Origin: Gloeopeniophorella convolvens
Taxonomy: Eukaryota > Basidiomycota > Agaricomycetes > Russulales
Assembly (NCBI GenBank): GCA_022496205.1
Contig: WTXD01000031.1
Location: 62,001 to 126,000, forward strand
DNA: 64,000 nucleotides
Reading direction: 5' to 3'
How positions within the stretch are numbered: the first letter of the stretch is position 1; each line of letters opens with the position of its first letter. A program made the position numbers and the translations under genes. This document shows, one piece after another, positions 24,833 through 36,014 of the stretch. Under the pieces are notes generated by a model. That model worked only from the letters and a program-made list of their open reading frames with translations, ran no database searches and had not been told where the DNA came from.

Positions 24833-26749
24833 ATGTTCCGCCACCCCGAACACGACCCCCTCGCCGCCGCCATCGCGCCCCCGCCCAACGAGGCCCCCGC
24901 CGCCCGCGCAGCCCGCCTCCGCGCAGAGGCAGACGCCCGCCGCGTGAACGACGAGATCGACGAGCAGCTCAAGGCCGAGCGCGCCGCCCGCCGCCGCCAG
25001 CGGCCCTGCGTCAAGGTCCTGCTCCTCGGACAGAGCGAGAGCGGTGCGTGCCCCACCCGCGTCCTCCACTCGCTGCCCACACCGCACCGCACCAGGAAAA
25101 TCGACGACGCTCAAGAGTGAGTGGCAGCGCGGCTTGCACCGTTTCGGGCACAGGGGCCTCCCGGGCGCCTCCCGCCGATCCGCGGACGAGACATCCGCCC
25201 CTGCGCCCCTCTCCCCGCCCCGATCCGCGCGCACACACGCTCACGCTCACGCTCACGCCCACGCCCACGCGCGCGCGCAACCCACAGACTTCCAGCTCCA
25301 ATACGCCCGCGACACATGGCTCGCCGAGCGCTCCTCCTGGCGGCCATCATCCAGCTCAACCTCGTCCGCTCCGCCGTGACCCTGCTCGACCTCCTCGCCG
25401 ACGCCCTCGCCGGCGGCACCAGCAACCCGCCGCCCTCCCCGGCCTCGCCCTTCCCGCCCGTGCCGCTCACCGAGAAACACCGCCTGCTGCGCCTGCGCCT
25501 CGCCCCGCTGCGCGGCGTGCAGGCCGACCTCGAGCGCCGCCTCGGCGCCGCCGCCGTCGAGGAGGTGCACCTCGGCGAGGTCGCCGTGCGCTCGCGCGAC
25601 GGGTGGCGCACCGCGCTCGAGCGCTTCCGCCCGCCGCGCAGCAGCAGCAGCAGCAGCAGCAGCGGCGCCGGCGCGGACGCGGCGGGGCAGGACGCGCGCG
25701 CGGACGCGCGCGCACGGCGCGATGCGGAGGTCGGCGAGGTCGTCGCGGGGTGCGCGGAGGACATGCGCGCGCTGTGGGAGGACGGCGCGGTGCGCGAGGT
25801 GCTGCGCCGGCGGCGGATCCGCATGGAGGAGGAGCCCGGCTTGTGCGTGCCGCTCCCGTTTGTGGTGCGCGTGCGCGCGGGGCTGACGACGCGCAGCTTT
25901 TTGAACGACATTGAGCGCATCGCGGCGCGCGAGTACGAGCCGTCGGACAACGACGTGATCCGCGCGCGGTTGCGCACGCTTGGCGTGCAGGAGTACAGCT
26001 TTTGGGTCGAGCAGGGTGCGTGCGCCGCGCGTTCGCGCCGTCCGTGCTTGCTGCCCGCTAACGCCGCCGCCAGCCGGGCACGAGTGGCTGATGTACGACG
26101 TTGGCGGGACACGGTCCTCGGTGCGTCGCACCCAGCGCCGCCGCCGAGAACACTAACACCGCACACGGCGGCCGGCAGCGCGCGCACTGGTACCCCTACT
26201 TCGACGACATGGACGCGATCATCTTCCTCGCGCCCATCTCGTCCTTCGACGAGCGGCTGCGCGAGGACCGCCGCGTGAACCGGCTCGAGGACACGTACAT
26301 GCTCTGGCAGACGCTCTGCTCGCTGCAGATGCTCGCCAAGACGCAGATCATCCTCTTTTTGAACAAGTGCGATCTGCTCGAGCAGAAGCTGCGCGCGGGC
26401 GTCAAGGTGCGCACGCACGTGCCGAGCTTTGGGGCGCGCAGGAACGACGTCGAGACGGTCAAGAAGTGTGCGTCCCGCAGATGTCGTGGAGGGTCGTGCG
26501 TGGGCTGATGGTGGCGGGGGACAGACTTCCAGTCGCACTTCAAGGAGATCGCGAAGCAGCATTCGCCCGAGCCGCGCCGGTTCTACGTGCACCTCACCTC
26601 GGTCGTCGTGCGTGTACCTTCGCTATAGCTCCTTGACCCGACTTGACTCGGCTCTGCGCTTGCAGGACACGCGCAGCACAGGGGCGACGCTGCGCACGGT
26701 CGAGGACGGCATCCTGCGCGCGAGCCTGCGCCGCGCGGATCTTCTGTAG
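24833..26749 (+). CDS. Atypical heterotrimeric G-protein alpha subunit (one frameshift)
   Basis: Exons: 24833-25043, 25096-25116, 25288-26015, 26074-26120, 26179-26467, 26525-26607 and 26666-26749. Visible GTPase motifs are G1 GQSESGKSTTLK (split by introns), switch I IRARLRTLGVQEYSF, switch II YDVGGTRSS, G4 LFLNKCDLL, and a C-terminal FYVHLTSVVDTRS (G5 region). The ending is LRASLRRADLL. The protein binds GTP/GDP and would couple receptors to effectors. Oddities: no Met-Gly myristoylation signal at the N-terminus; the catalytic Gln of DVGGQ is Thr; and the helical domain holds a long low-complexity insertion, including a Ser run encoded by about eight AGC codons near 25640. One base is missing near 25343 (after SSWR, before AIIQLNLVRSAV), so the frame as printed breaks there. 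Agaricomycetes are known to carry expanded divergent Galpha genes of this kind. Confidence 0.85.
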
Positions 26750-27720
26750 GAGTTATCTGTGTGTGTGTGTGTGTGTGTGTAGTGTTGCGCCACCCCCCAT
26801 CTGTACTTGTACGACTAGTGCTGACTGCCGCCCATACCCCGTACACATATGCCCTGCCCTATTTACCTACCTACTTATCTCTCTGCCTGTATCTGCCTGC
26901 CTGCCTAGGAATGGTCGCCACCCAAAAATGCCAATCCTGTTCTCTGGTAACGAATTGCCTTGCAAGGCAGCCACTGCCTCCCACCCACGCAGGCACAATG
27001 TCACCCGATCGACCCGCCGGTTCATGGTCACGTACGGGTCGGGTGCTTGCGTTGCCTAGCTTGTTTGGCGCCCCATCACGGCTGCACGGCGCGATGGCGC
27101 CTGGGGCCATCTGCGGTCCACTGGCACCATGGTTGCCCGATGGGCAGCGCCCCGTCAACCAACGGTCATATTGTATGCTCGATGCCAAGCGCAGACAAGA
27201 ACCCATGTACGATCAGAAATGATAGAGTTCTTACCGTGACCCACTATAGAATCAATGATTGGGAGCAACCAGAAATTAAGAACCTGGTTGTAGCAAGTTC
27301 CGGCGCTTCTCGAGTTGAGTTCAGTCCCTGTCGTGTCGTTTGAGTTCGTGCCGAGAAGCCGGCTCAGTTTGCACGTGTGTGGACGTCTTTGCACCTGATT
27401 CTCACGTGGGGCATAGAAAAGGCGCGTGGTCCGCGTGACCTCGCGCCGCCCCCCGTGATCCCGCACGCCCCCACGCTCCCCCCCCCGCCAGCCCGTGACT
27501 CTCTCTTCCCCCCTCCCACCTGCCCCCCCGCACCGCCCCGTACACCCCGCTACCGCCGCCTGCGCACGCTCGCCGTCGCGCACAGCCAGCGCGCACAGAC
27601 ACCGCCCCGCGCACGCCGCCCGATCAGCCAGATAAGCCGCCTTGCGCAGGGCCACACGCACCCACATATCCGCCCAGCGCACCCCTGCACACACACAACA
27701 CACACACAACACACAGCACC
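26750..27720. other. Intergenic between Galpha and bHLH genes
   Basis: Contains a GT repeat, short CTAC/TGCC repeats (26860-26910), and a C-rich promoter-like region (27460-27560) followed by CA-rich sequence just before the bHLH ATG. No gene is recognised. Confidence 0.5.
26759..26780. repeat. (GT)n microsatellite
   Basis: Eleven GT units about 10 bases after the Galpha stop codon. Confidence 0.9.
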
Positions 27721-29230
27721 ATGTCCGCCGCCCCCGCCAACCAGGACCCCGCGCTCGCGCCCCCGCCCCCCGCGCCCCCCGCCGACCCCAGCAGCGCCGG
27801 CGGCGCCCCGCCCGCCCACGTGCTCGACAGCACGCAGATCGTGCAGCTGCTCCGGCACTTCCCCAGCGTGTACCAGGTGGGCACTACCCCCTCACTGCTT
27901 CCCCTCGACTCGGCGGCGGCGGGCGACCGGGACACGTGATGCGGCGGTGCGGTCACGGCTGGGGCACGTTCGCGCGTCGGTCAGGTGCAGCGCGGCGCAG
28001 CTGCAGGTGCGGGCGCAGGTGCTCTCGGCGAAGGGCGGGGACGCGGGGACAGCACGCCGATGCTGGCCTCGTCGCCCGCTGGCCCAACCCCCGCCCAGCG
28101 CCCGCGGATGCGCCCCCTGTTTTGTTTATCGTGCGGCGTGGGAAAGTTGATACGCACATAGCCATACGCGCCCGCGCTCCGCCGCCCCCGCCGCCCCGCT
28201 CCTCCGTCCGTCCCCCCATTTTTCATTCCGCCGCTGACCCGCGCTGGCACAGCAACTCATCGACGAGCAGGGCACGCTGAAAGAGAGCGCCGCCGAGGCG
28301 CTCTCCGCGCTCGCGCAGAGCCAGGGCCAAGCGCCCGCGCCCGCGCCCGCGCAGCCCGCCGGCGGGCCCTCCGGCCTGCCCTTCCCGCTGCCCAAGCCCC
28401 TCCCGCCGCACGCGCAGCAGACGCCCATCCACTCGTCGCAGGCCCTCGCGCTGCTCGCGCTCGCGCACCCCGGCGCGGTCGCCGCGCAGGGCCTCGGGCA
28501 GCTCTCGGCGCTCGCGGCGGCTGCGGACGGGTCGGCGCCCGCGGGCGGCGAGGGCCAGGGCGACGCGGGCGAGCCGCCGAGCTCGGCGGACGAGAAGGCT
28601 GGCGACGGGCCTGCGTCGGCGTCGGCGCCGACGCGCACGCGCGGCGCGCGCAGCGCGAACATGGGCTCGGACGAGTGGGCGCGCCAGCGCAAGGACAACC
28701 ACGTGCGTGCCGCGCATACCGCATCACAGGAGTACTGACACGCCTGCGCGCTGCAGAAAGAGGTCGAGCGCCGGCGGCGCGGGAACATCAACGAGGGGAT
28801 CAACGAGCTCGGCCGGATCGTGCCGAACGGGTCGGGCGAGAAGGCCAAGGGCGCGATCCTCTCGCGCGCGGTGCAGTACATCCACCACCTCAAGGAGAAC
28901 GAGGCGCGCAACATCGAAAAGTGGACGCTCGAGAAGCTGCTCATGGACCAGGCCATGGGCGACCTCCAGGCGCAGCTCGAGGAGATGCGCCGCCTGTGGG
29001 AGGAGGAGCGCGCCGCGCGCGCGCGCGCCGAGAGCGAGCTCGACGTGCTCCGCGGGCTCAAGGGCGCGTCTGCGTCCGCGTCCGCGCCGGCTGCTGACGC
29101 CGCTCCTGCTGCTGCTGCGGCGCCGCAGGACAAGGCGGGCGATGCGTCGGCGGCGGGCGCGGGCGAGGGCGACGCGGCGAGGGACGGCGAGGAGGAGGGC
29201 CGTCCGGGCAAGCGGCAGCGCACGGATTGA
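27721..29230 (+). CDS. bHLH transcription factor, Cbf1/USF-type
   Basis: Exons 27721-27876, 28253-28702 and 28757-29230 give about 359 residues. The intron of 376 nt is unusually long for this window; the second is 54 nt. The N-terminal 200 residues are Pro/Ala/Gln-rich. The bHLH spans KDNH|KEVERRRRGNINEGI, then LGRIVPNG, and helix 2 AKGAILSRAVQYIHHLKE. An intron separates His from Lys in the basic region. The basic region has the His-Glu-Arg arrangement that reads CACGTG E-boxes. A leucine/glutamate-rich coiled coil follows (EKWTLEKLLMDQAMGDLQ onward), as in leucine-zipper bHLH proteins. The tail is acidic and ends in a basic GKRQRTD, possibly nuclear targeting. In yeasts Cbf1 binds centromere element and sulfur-gene promoters; the role here is inferred. 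Confidence 0.88.
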
Positions 29231-29324
29231 CTGCTGGCGCCGCTCCGGTGGCTCGCGGGATCGTGACCGGTGCCGACGGACGCTGTACGTTTATTGAGTT
29301 TTTACGCTGTGCTATATGGTTTTG

Positions 29325-29363
<39 letters not shown>

Positions 29364-29819
29364 CGCTGTCGTATGCGTCTCTGGTTTATATATGTACATG
29401 TTTGTGTTTGTGTTTTGTCCCGCCGTGCGATGGTCCCTGGTCGAGTGCGCGCGGGCGTGGGCGCGATGGTTGTAGCAAATACACCTCTTAGCGGTTCTTG
29501 TCCGTGATCGGCATGCATGGACGGCCCCAGGAAGCTATTGATTGGGTCGGTGTGGACGACAGCGCCCTGGGCGTCTACAGAATACACTTTGACACGCGCG
29601 GCATTGAACCCCCCATCCGCCGCGCCGTGCCCATTCAGGCCACACATAATACTCTATCAACGGAACCAACAAAGAGAAGACGAAGGTGTGAAGATCGAAG
29701 ACGCCCTGCATCCTGCCCGGGCGCACGTCAGTATATTCAAAGGGATAGAAGAGCGTTGCATGGGATGGCTCACGAAGGTGCAGGGCGGTGTAGGTATATA
29801 TATACATACCGCGGGCTGT
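29231..29819. other. Intergenic, bHLH 3' flank to pheromone gene 1
   Basis: Holds the CT repeat at 29329-29361 and no gene. From about 29590 onward short stretches (for example GACACGCGCGGCATT) recur at 31635, suggesting the pheromone genes duplicated with flanking DNA. Confidence 0.5.
29329..29361. repeat. (CT)n microsatellite
   Basis: About sixteen CT units in the 3' flank of the bHLH gene. Confidence 0.9.
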
Positions 29820-29936
29820 TCACGCGACGACGCACGAGGTGGTGGAGCCGCCTCCGCCGCTCTCAGCGTCGATGGGCGTCGAGGACGGCTGCGACTCGGT
29901 GGGGGTGGCGGAGAAGAGGTAGGAGAAGGCGTCCAT
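29820..29936 (-). CDS. Lipopeptide mating-pheromone precursor 1 (CaaX CVVA)
   Basis: A 38-residue single-exon frame that starts MDAFSYLFSA, has a Ser/Thr/Pro-rich middle (STPIDAES), and ends GGGGSTTSCVVA. Basidiomycete B-locus pheromone precursors have this plan: a short pro-region starting Met-Asp, an acid-containing cleavage site, then a Gly/Ser-rich mature peptide with a C-terminal Cys-aliphatic-aliphatic-Ala box. The box is farnesylated, trimmed and carboxymethylated. The mature peptide would be secreted and sensed by a STE3-type receptor of a compatible partner. Two similar precursors lie downstream. A TATATAAA box lies about 67 bases upstream of the ATG. The reading frame and CaaX are direct observations; the processing site and receptor are inferred from the family. 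Confidence 0.9.
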   Translation of the reverse strand: MDAFSYLFSATPTESQPSSTPIDAESGGGGSTTSCVVA

Positions 29937-31797
29937 GGTGGCGGTTGGTGCGGGAGATGCGAGTGACTCTCGAGCTGGAGGCATGGAAAGAACAGCGCAG
30001 GGTTTATATACCGTGCGCCGGTGTTTGGGAGGAGGAGGAGAAGCGTGTACGGTCGTGCCGGCGAGACACCCAAATCCATGGCCTGTCTCAAGCGGCCGCC
30101 GACGATGCGCCTTGTGCAATCTCCCCGCCGGCTCGCCAAATATTGAGCCAGCACATGCACATGCAAAGCCGTCGGGCACTCAGGCCGTGACCCACATGTA
30201 CACGCGCGCAGCAGCACCTTACAGGCGGAAGCACTCGGGGGCTGTCAGTGCAGAGGCAGGACAGGACAGGACAAGGCCCCCGGCGAGACATACATGTTCG
30301 GTCGCCACCGTGCGGCAGAGATTTGGGACGGCGTCCGGGCTCGCTGCGCATTTTCTGCTTTCTTTTTTGTTTTCTGTCGAGGGGGTGAGACGCGCCATCA
30401 CTGGTGGCGCTGAGACGGTACGGCGGGGATCCGGAGTTGGGCGGAGGAGACGAGGCGACTCAGGCACCGTCGGGCCAGATAAGTAGCCTGAGTGTTCGGA
30501 AGGGGGTGCATAAGCCGACCTGAGGTCTGTACGACGAAAGAACAAAAAGCAAGACAGCTCAGAGGGACTAGTAGTGCCGCGGCACGCCGGCGGTCGGCCT
30601 TGCTGGCTGCGGCGCCGCGTTAGGTAGGCTCGCTTGCGCCGCAGGTCCGTCCTGAGGCCGTTCGAACTGAAGCTGCGATGATGGTGCACTGGCAAGAACT
30701 AGTACTCCAATGCAGACGAACGCGGCTGCGGAGTGCTGTTTGCGGCAGTCGCCGGATCACTTTCTTCTGTTTACACGTGCCATGCGATATCAACTTCAAG
30801 TTTGTCACCAGCTACCTGCCGCACGGTTTCCGAGTCGACCATAGTCATCCTGAGCAGCGAGGACCGTGCCGCCTGGCTCCCGCCCAGGCCAAAAGGCCAA
30901 GTCTTTGAAAATCCAGGGCTATGAGCAAAAGGCCCCGAACCGCCGGCTTTGATGCACATCCGACACCGCCACCGTGAGCGTCAAGTTCTGCAGTCGTCAT
31001 GCGTCGAACTTGATGTGCGAGTTCATCAGATGTTCGAGAAGACGGACGAGAAAACCATAATTTGATCGGTTCCGACACCGTTGTGGCGATCTATTGATGA
31101 CTTGTCTAAATACAATCTGACACGCCGCATAGCATCCACATATGCATGTTAAAGTCCACTGTTGCGCTGTACGCGCTCTTAGTCCGTATATGCCCTTTAG
31201 CAAGATCGACAAGACAGAAGGGCAAGGGCAGAGGTCCCTCCATCCTGTTTTCAGAACCAGAAACAGTCAACACGCGAGGGCAAGATGTTACACTGAATGG
31301 CCTACAGGCCAATGCAAAGTGAGATTCGCAATCCTATAGCGCGGGAACATCAAGATTAGGCCTAGGATCAGAACATGTTCTCGTTTTCATGTTGGATCTG
31401 GTTCAACGTGCCAGGATCTCTGTATATGATGCTGTTCAATCATTAGAGTTCGCTGAAGAGGCGTATCTTGAGTATGTGCATGTAGCAATACACCTGCGAT
31501 GGTCACCGGCGGCGGCAGGCGTCCTTGAGGTTTACGCGCACCAACATCAGACGATATGAACAGTCTAGAGTGCTATTGGCCTACACGGAGTGCATGACAG
31601 AACACACGACGGCTATGGCCGCCCAAGTACAGTCGACACGCGCGGCATTCAGTCTCATCTACCACCACGTCGTGTCGATTCATTATACAGATACCCGTGC
31701 CCGAACCTTGCACAATGATGGATGAGTACATGCAACGAGTAACTGGCGTATGGTGGCTCACTTATATACAGGGTGAAGTACGCCGAGTATGGTCGCT
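29937..31797. other. Pheromone 1-2 spacer
   Basis: Contains the pheromone 1 promoter (30001-30117) and then about 1.6 kb with no convincing gene on either strand. Specifically, no frame with a series of hydrophobic segments like a STE3 receptor is visible. Confidence 0.5.
30001..30117 (-). promoter_or_regulatory. Promoter of pheromone gene 1
   Basis: On the minus strand a TATATAAA box (30003-30010) precedes the ATG by about 67 bases. Further upstream 30047-30117 matches 32032-32104 of pheromone gene 2: shared blocks are GTACGGT.GTGCCG, GCGAGACACCCA, TGTCTCA, CGGCC.CCGA and GCCTTGTG. The last reads CACAAGGC on the coding strand, reminiscent of the ACAAAG core bound by HMG-box mating regulators. 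That assignment is speculative. Confidence 0.6.
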
Positions 31798-31917
31798 TCA
31801 CACGATGACGCAGGAGGTGGTGGAACCTTTTCCGCTACTCTCGGAGTCGATGGGCGTCGACGGCTGAGATTCGGCGATGGAGATGGTGGTGGTGGAGAGG
31901 TAGGAGAAGATGTCCAT
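31798..31917 (-). CDS. Lipopeptide mating-pheromone precursor 2 (CaaX CVIV)
   Basis: A 39-residue single-exon frame beginning MDIFSYLSTTT, with SQPSTPIDSES in the middle and ending GKGSTTSCVIV. It aligns with precursor 1 along its length. The final residue is Val, where basidiomycete pheromones usually have Ala (or Ser/Met), so prenylation efficiency or type could differ, or the gene may be drifting. TATATAAG lies about 75 bases upstream. Same strand as precursors 1 and 3. Confidence 0.85.
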   Translation of the reverse strand: MDIFSYLSTTTISIAESQPSTPIDSESSGKGSTTSCVIV

Positions 31918-33007
31918 GGTAGTGATTATGATGTGTGCGAGAGAGATGTGAATGGATCTCGTGTTGAAGCCCCGGGCGGGCAAGGCAGAGCTTATATACG
32001 GCACACGAGACGTGTGTCGGGGGAAAAGTTTGTACGGTTGTGCCGTGCAGCGAGGCGAGACACCCATGAGTTGTCTCATTCGGCCCCCGAAGATATGCCT
32101 TGTGTTGCCCTGGGTCGTGCGTGCGCTTGATGCCGCAGCATTGAGCCAGCTCAATAAGGCGGATGGACACTCGGTCCGTGACCTATACGAGCGCAGTACC
32201 GAGGCGGCAGCACTCGAAGTTGGTGCCATGGCGATCAGTCAAAACAAGGCCAGCGACGAGATATGGGCATGTGTTAGCACTTCGATTCTCGACACACGAT
32301 TTTGCGGCAATTTTTAGACATGGATGGCGTCCAAAATCGTCACGTACTTTGTTCTCCCTTCGGTATCCCTCGGGAGCTGAGACACACTCCAATGGCGCGG
32401 AGGCGGCTCAGCAGAAGGTCAAACAAGCGAAACGAGGCAATTCAGCCGGACCAGACCGTCCGGATGAGAGCGTGTGCCGCTCAAGCGCAGCCTCAGCTAC
32501 AGAGAAAGGGGAAAAGAGAGAGCAAGAGTGTGCTAGCACAGTGCCGTTGAAGCTGCGGCGACGACGTGCTGTCGAGAGCTACTGATGAAGTTGGGGTCGA
32601 GGTTGCCTCCTAAAGCTGACCTTACATAGTAACGGAAGACCGTCGTTCCGTGTCGGGGTGGCCATTGCGCAGCCACGTGAGCACGCGGCAAGTTCGCGCC
32701 GCCGCGCGACTCGTCAGTACTACAGTACTACCGTGACCGCGACCGCGACGGTGGGTAGCGCAACCACGATTTGGGCGACAGTCTACCACTAGACCCTCGA
32801 CTCCCCTCCAAACTTTACCTCACTGCTTGTGATCTGCCTTAAAGCATTCCTTGATCCCAATCACCAGCTCCAACTTCTCTCCGCCGACTGCTGCGCGTTG
32901 CTGCGTCGAAGACGTTTCGTGGGCGGAGTCTTCAGCAATTTACTCACCGACGACGCCGGGCATCTTGAGAGCCGATCAAATCTTCTTATCAACAGCTGTC
33001 CCCAGCC
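31918..33007. other. Pheromone 2 promoter side and F-box B upstream region
   Basis: Holds the pheromone 2 promoter (31990-32104). From about 32840 onward the sequence belongs to a segment duplicated in inverted orientation at 46.2-51.0 kb. No other gene is seen. Confidence 0.5.
31990..32104 (-). promoter_or_regulatory. Promoter of pheromone gene 2
   Basis: TATATAAG (31991-31999, minus strand) plus an upstream block (32032-32104) conserved with pheromone gene 1, including GCGAGACACCCA, TGTCTCA and GCCTTGTG in the same order and near-identical spacing. Retention after divergence of the surrounding DNA suggests shared regulation. Confidence 0.6.
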
Positions 33008-34868
33008 ATGCCTACCCACTCTGAGAACAAGGGTGCTGTAAAGTTGGAAAGGTGTGAACTGTGCGAACGTGTTTGATCATTGGAGTCTTCCAGATAACTT
33101 ATGGCCGGTCCTTGGGTCATTTTTTTCCGATAGTGATGACAATCAGCACATTGCATGTGAAAATGTGCTCTCCGTAGAATTCATAGAAAGGAATATCGAA
33201 GCGGCCATTTTCAACCTTGTCAACCTCCGCTACCAGCGCAACTCCCTACTTCCTGTCTCAAAGATGGCACCGGAGACGCTCACGCTCGTATTTCACTTCC
33301 TTTCTCGGGAGTGGCGTCCCGGCTACAAAGATCATCGCCTTGGCTGGATCGTTGCCTCGCACGTATGTCGACATTGGCGTCAAATCGCCCTCAGTGCTCC
33401 GACACTATGGGTGGTGTCTATCTTTGGACTGGGCTCACATTGGTTGGAAGAGGGCATTACGAGGGCAAGAGCGGCGTCACTCGATATTGACCCGCCTGAA
33501 GGCGTAATCCCGACTTCGAACGATTGGGTGACCATCATCAACAACCTTCACCGTTGCAGCTCGGTCCGACTTGCAGACCTCCCGGTGGATTGTTCAGACC
33601 ATGTCCGTCGACTTCTCGCAACTCCGGCTCCTGTTCTTCGGAATCTCTTCCTGGCGACTGCCAAGGACCGCACCATGGATCTGCACAATCCGCCTGTTGA
33701 CCTCATGATGTTCGACGGAAGCGCACCGAACTTACGCAGAATCACCTTACATCATACCCACTTCCCGTGGGCCCTCTTTCCATGCAATTCACTATCATCT
33801 TTGGTGATAAACTGGAGCGAATGCCAGACATCCGATGTATACTCGGTGTCAGAATGGGACAACCTAATGGCCATACTATCCGCTAGCCGATCTCTACGAG
33901 TTCTGGATCTCTCTCATTGTCTTCCTACCCCTTCATATCACCAGTCACCCCAGTATCGGACGGTTCATTTACCGGACCTTGCCGATTTGCGTCTCAATGG
34001 ACCCGGTATGAGCTTCGTCGTGCGCATCATAAATGCTCTCGTCATCCCTCCGTCAACCAAGCTTTCCCTGAATTGCTCCTACGATCAGCCAGGGAACACT
34101 GTCCCATGCATAGTCATCCCCGTAGTTGCCGCACATTTTGGGAGCCCTGGATCAAGCATCCTCCGAAGCTTATGTATCTTTGAATATCCAGACGACCCAG
34201 TATCGATGGGCATAGCCGCGCGGAGTGACGTTGCTTCAATGAGCAGTTTCTTTGAAGACGGCAACTTCTTTGACATAGACAACGATGTCGTGGTCCACGA
34301 TTCATCAATTTCTTTCTCCGGGTCGGTCAACAGCGAATCGGGATCAGACGATATACCATTCGATTACCAAGACGTTCTCCGATGCGTATTCTCAATGTTC
34401 CCTCTCGCACAGCTTGGGTACCTTTACTTGGACGTCCCACCTACTACTACTCTTAAACCTGTGGACTGGTCAACGTACCTTCGCCATTGCAGTAATGTTT
34501 GCGAAGTTGACATCGTTGGGAGCAACGCGGGTTCGTTTTTCACAGCGTTGGTTTCTCAGATAAACCCTTCATCACTGGACAACCGCTACGCGAAGTCGAC
34601 AGCGCTTAACGGTCATATTCCCCCCCTCCTTCCGCAGCTTGCAACCCTTTTCATCCGCAAGGTCGATTTCACTGTCGGGGGCCGGAGCTCTGGTTCGCCA
34701 TATAACAATCTACTAACTGTGCTGGAACAACGTATACGGTTGGGGACCCCTCTCGCAAATGTGGGGGTTTGGGTTTGCAAATTTGGCTCAAAGAGAGAAA
34801 AGCGCATATCCAAGATCCGGGAAGTTTTTCCTCATTTTGAAGAAGACGGCGAAGAGCCGTGTGAGTAG
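33008..34868 (+). CDS. F-box/LRR-like protein B
   Basis: Exon 1 33008-33051 (MPTHSENKGAVKLE plus two bases) and exon 2 33134-34868 are joined by an 82-nt phase-2 intron, giving 592 residues. I placed exon 1 because the long frame has no ATG before the F-box and the 44-nt exon length is preserved in the inverted duplicate at 50839-50882. F-box region: SKMAPETLTLVFHFLSREW and SHVCRHWRQIALSAPTLW (about residues 55-120). The rest is leucine-rich: HCLPTPSYHQ, YRTVHLPDLADLRLNG and INALVIPPSTKLSL. It groups with the intact gene at 44002-45768 and the pseudogene at 46774-48433 by these segments. Presumed substrate adaptor of an SCF ubiquitin ligase; target unknown. Confidence 0.83.
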
Positions 34869-36014
34869 GGGGATGAAGCCTATCTGAGACGTGGCATCCT
34901 CGTCCTATTGACTTCAGATTAGATCTAATACCCACTCATAATCGTTGACTCCTGTATCAGACTCACGCCGACTACGCTCTCTCACTGTAGATTTACTACG
35001 CGGAGGCTATTCGGCACGATACTCAGCTACTGAACCTGATACGGAGTACATAATAGACATAAGAACCGTTGTTGCTGGCACCTCTGGCTGATGCTCCTTT
35101 GATCGGGCTGTGGTGGCTCGGGGGGCCTTCCGACGACTGGCGGCGCCGTCCCACTGGGTTGATTGCCTGTATACCCAACCTGCACCAGCACTTCACCTCA
35201 TACGAGCGCTGCTCCGGAATTGGCGTAGTCTCCTGATGTCCATGCTAGCAAGAAAACGCCGAGTTAGTCGAGGCCTGTCACGCTAAAAGGCGCTCCGCGC
35301 GACGTTCACCGACACGGGGCGAGAGCGCGCGGTGGCGCACTTTGTGCGGTTCGAGCGCAGGTACGCCATGGACTACCTCAGCGCGTTCACGGACGACCCA
35401 GACACGTCCATCGGCGTGCGGTGCGTGGCGCGCGGTTCCTGCGCTCAATTCTGCGTGTAGTAGAGCTGGTGGGGCGGTACTGGTGTGGTGTGCAGGTACG
35501 TGGCGCGGCGCTGGGCGCCGCGTCGTCGGGCGCTTCGACTCGCCCGAGCTGCGCGCCAAGATCATTGTCCCATCGCTCGAGGGCCCCGCGTCGGCCGGTG
35601 CGGCTGCGGTCACTTTTATCTTCACACGATCCCGTGCGCAACGTTTTCTTCTCTCTGCGGCGGCACTGGAGAGACTCGGAAACATTTGCTCCTGTCATCC
35701 CATTTTCCCAGGCCAATGTATATGAAGATTGAGCTATACACACCCCTGTCGAGTATCCGTGCACGCCGGAGTGGTCGCTCAGCCAGTGCCAGAACACCAC
35801 CACTGCTGAGCTTGTATTGAAAAGAGACAATGCCTAGATATCTGGACTTACGTAAGTCGAAAACGAGAGGCGTACACTCCCGTTCCATGAGTCATCAAAG
35901 TAGCGTTGTAAAAGCACCATAAACCAAGATACCACATACAGTGATCGGACGTTGACTACTAGAAAGCGCACCGCAGTCTTGGCACAGCCTCGATGGCGAT
36001 GAGGGAGGCCACGA
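34869..36014. other. F-box B to P450 spacer
   Basis: Contains the 3' flank of F-box B (also duplicated near 46.7 kb) and the relic described at 35290-35690. Nothing else is recognised. Confidence 0.45.
35290..35690 (+). pseudogene. Unidentified gene relic, copy 1
   Basis: Reads AHFVRFERRYAMDYLSAF, TDDPDTSIG, then in another frame GRFDSPELRAKIIVPSLEGP. The same peptide pieces occur at 46230-46470 on the minus strand (GRFNPELCAKVIFPLLEGP). Two copies with shared frame breaks point to a decayed gene or domain carried with the segmental duplication. I do not recognise the family. Confidence 0.5.

Noticed and set aside
25111..26592. 493-codon antisense frame over the Galpha gene, and further long minus frames at 24416-25234 and 28126-29223
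   Set aside because: Produced by high GC opposite real genes; no domain content.
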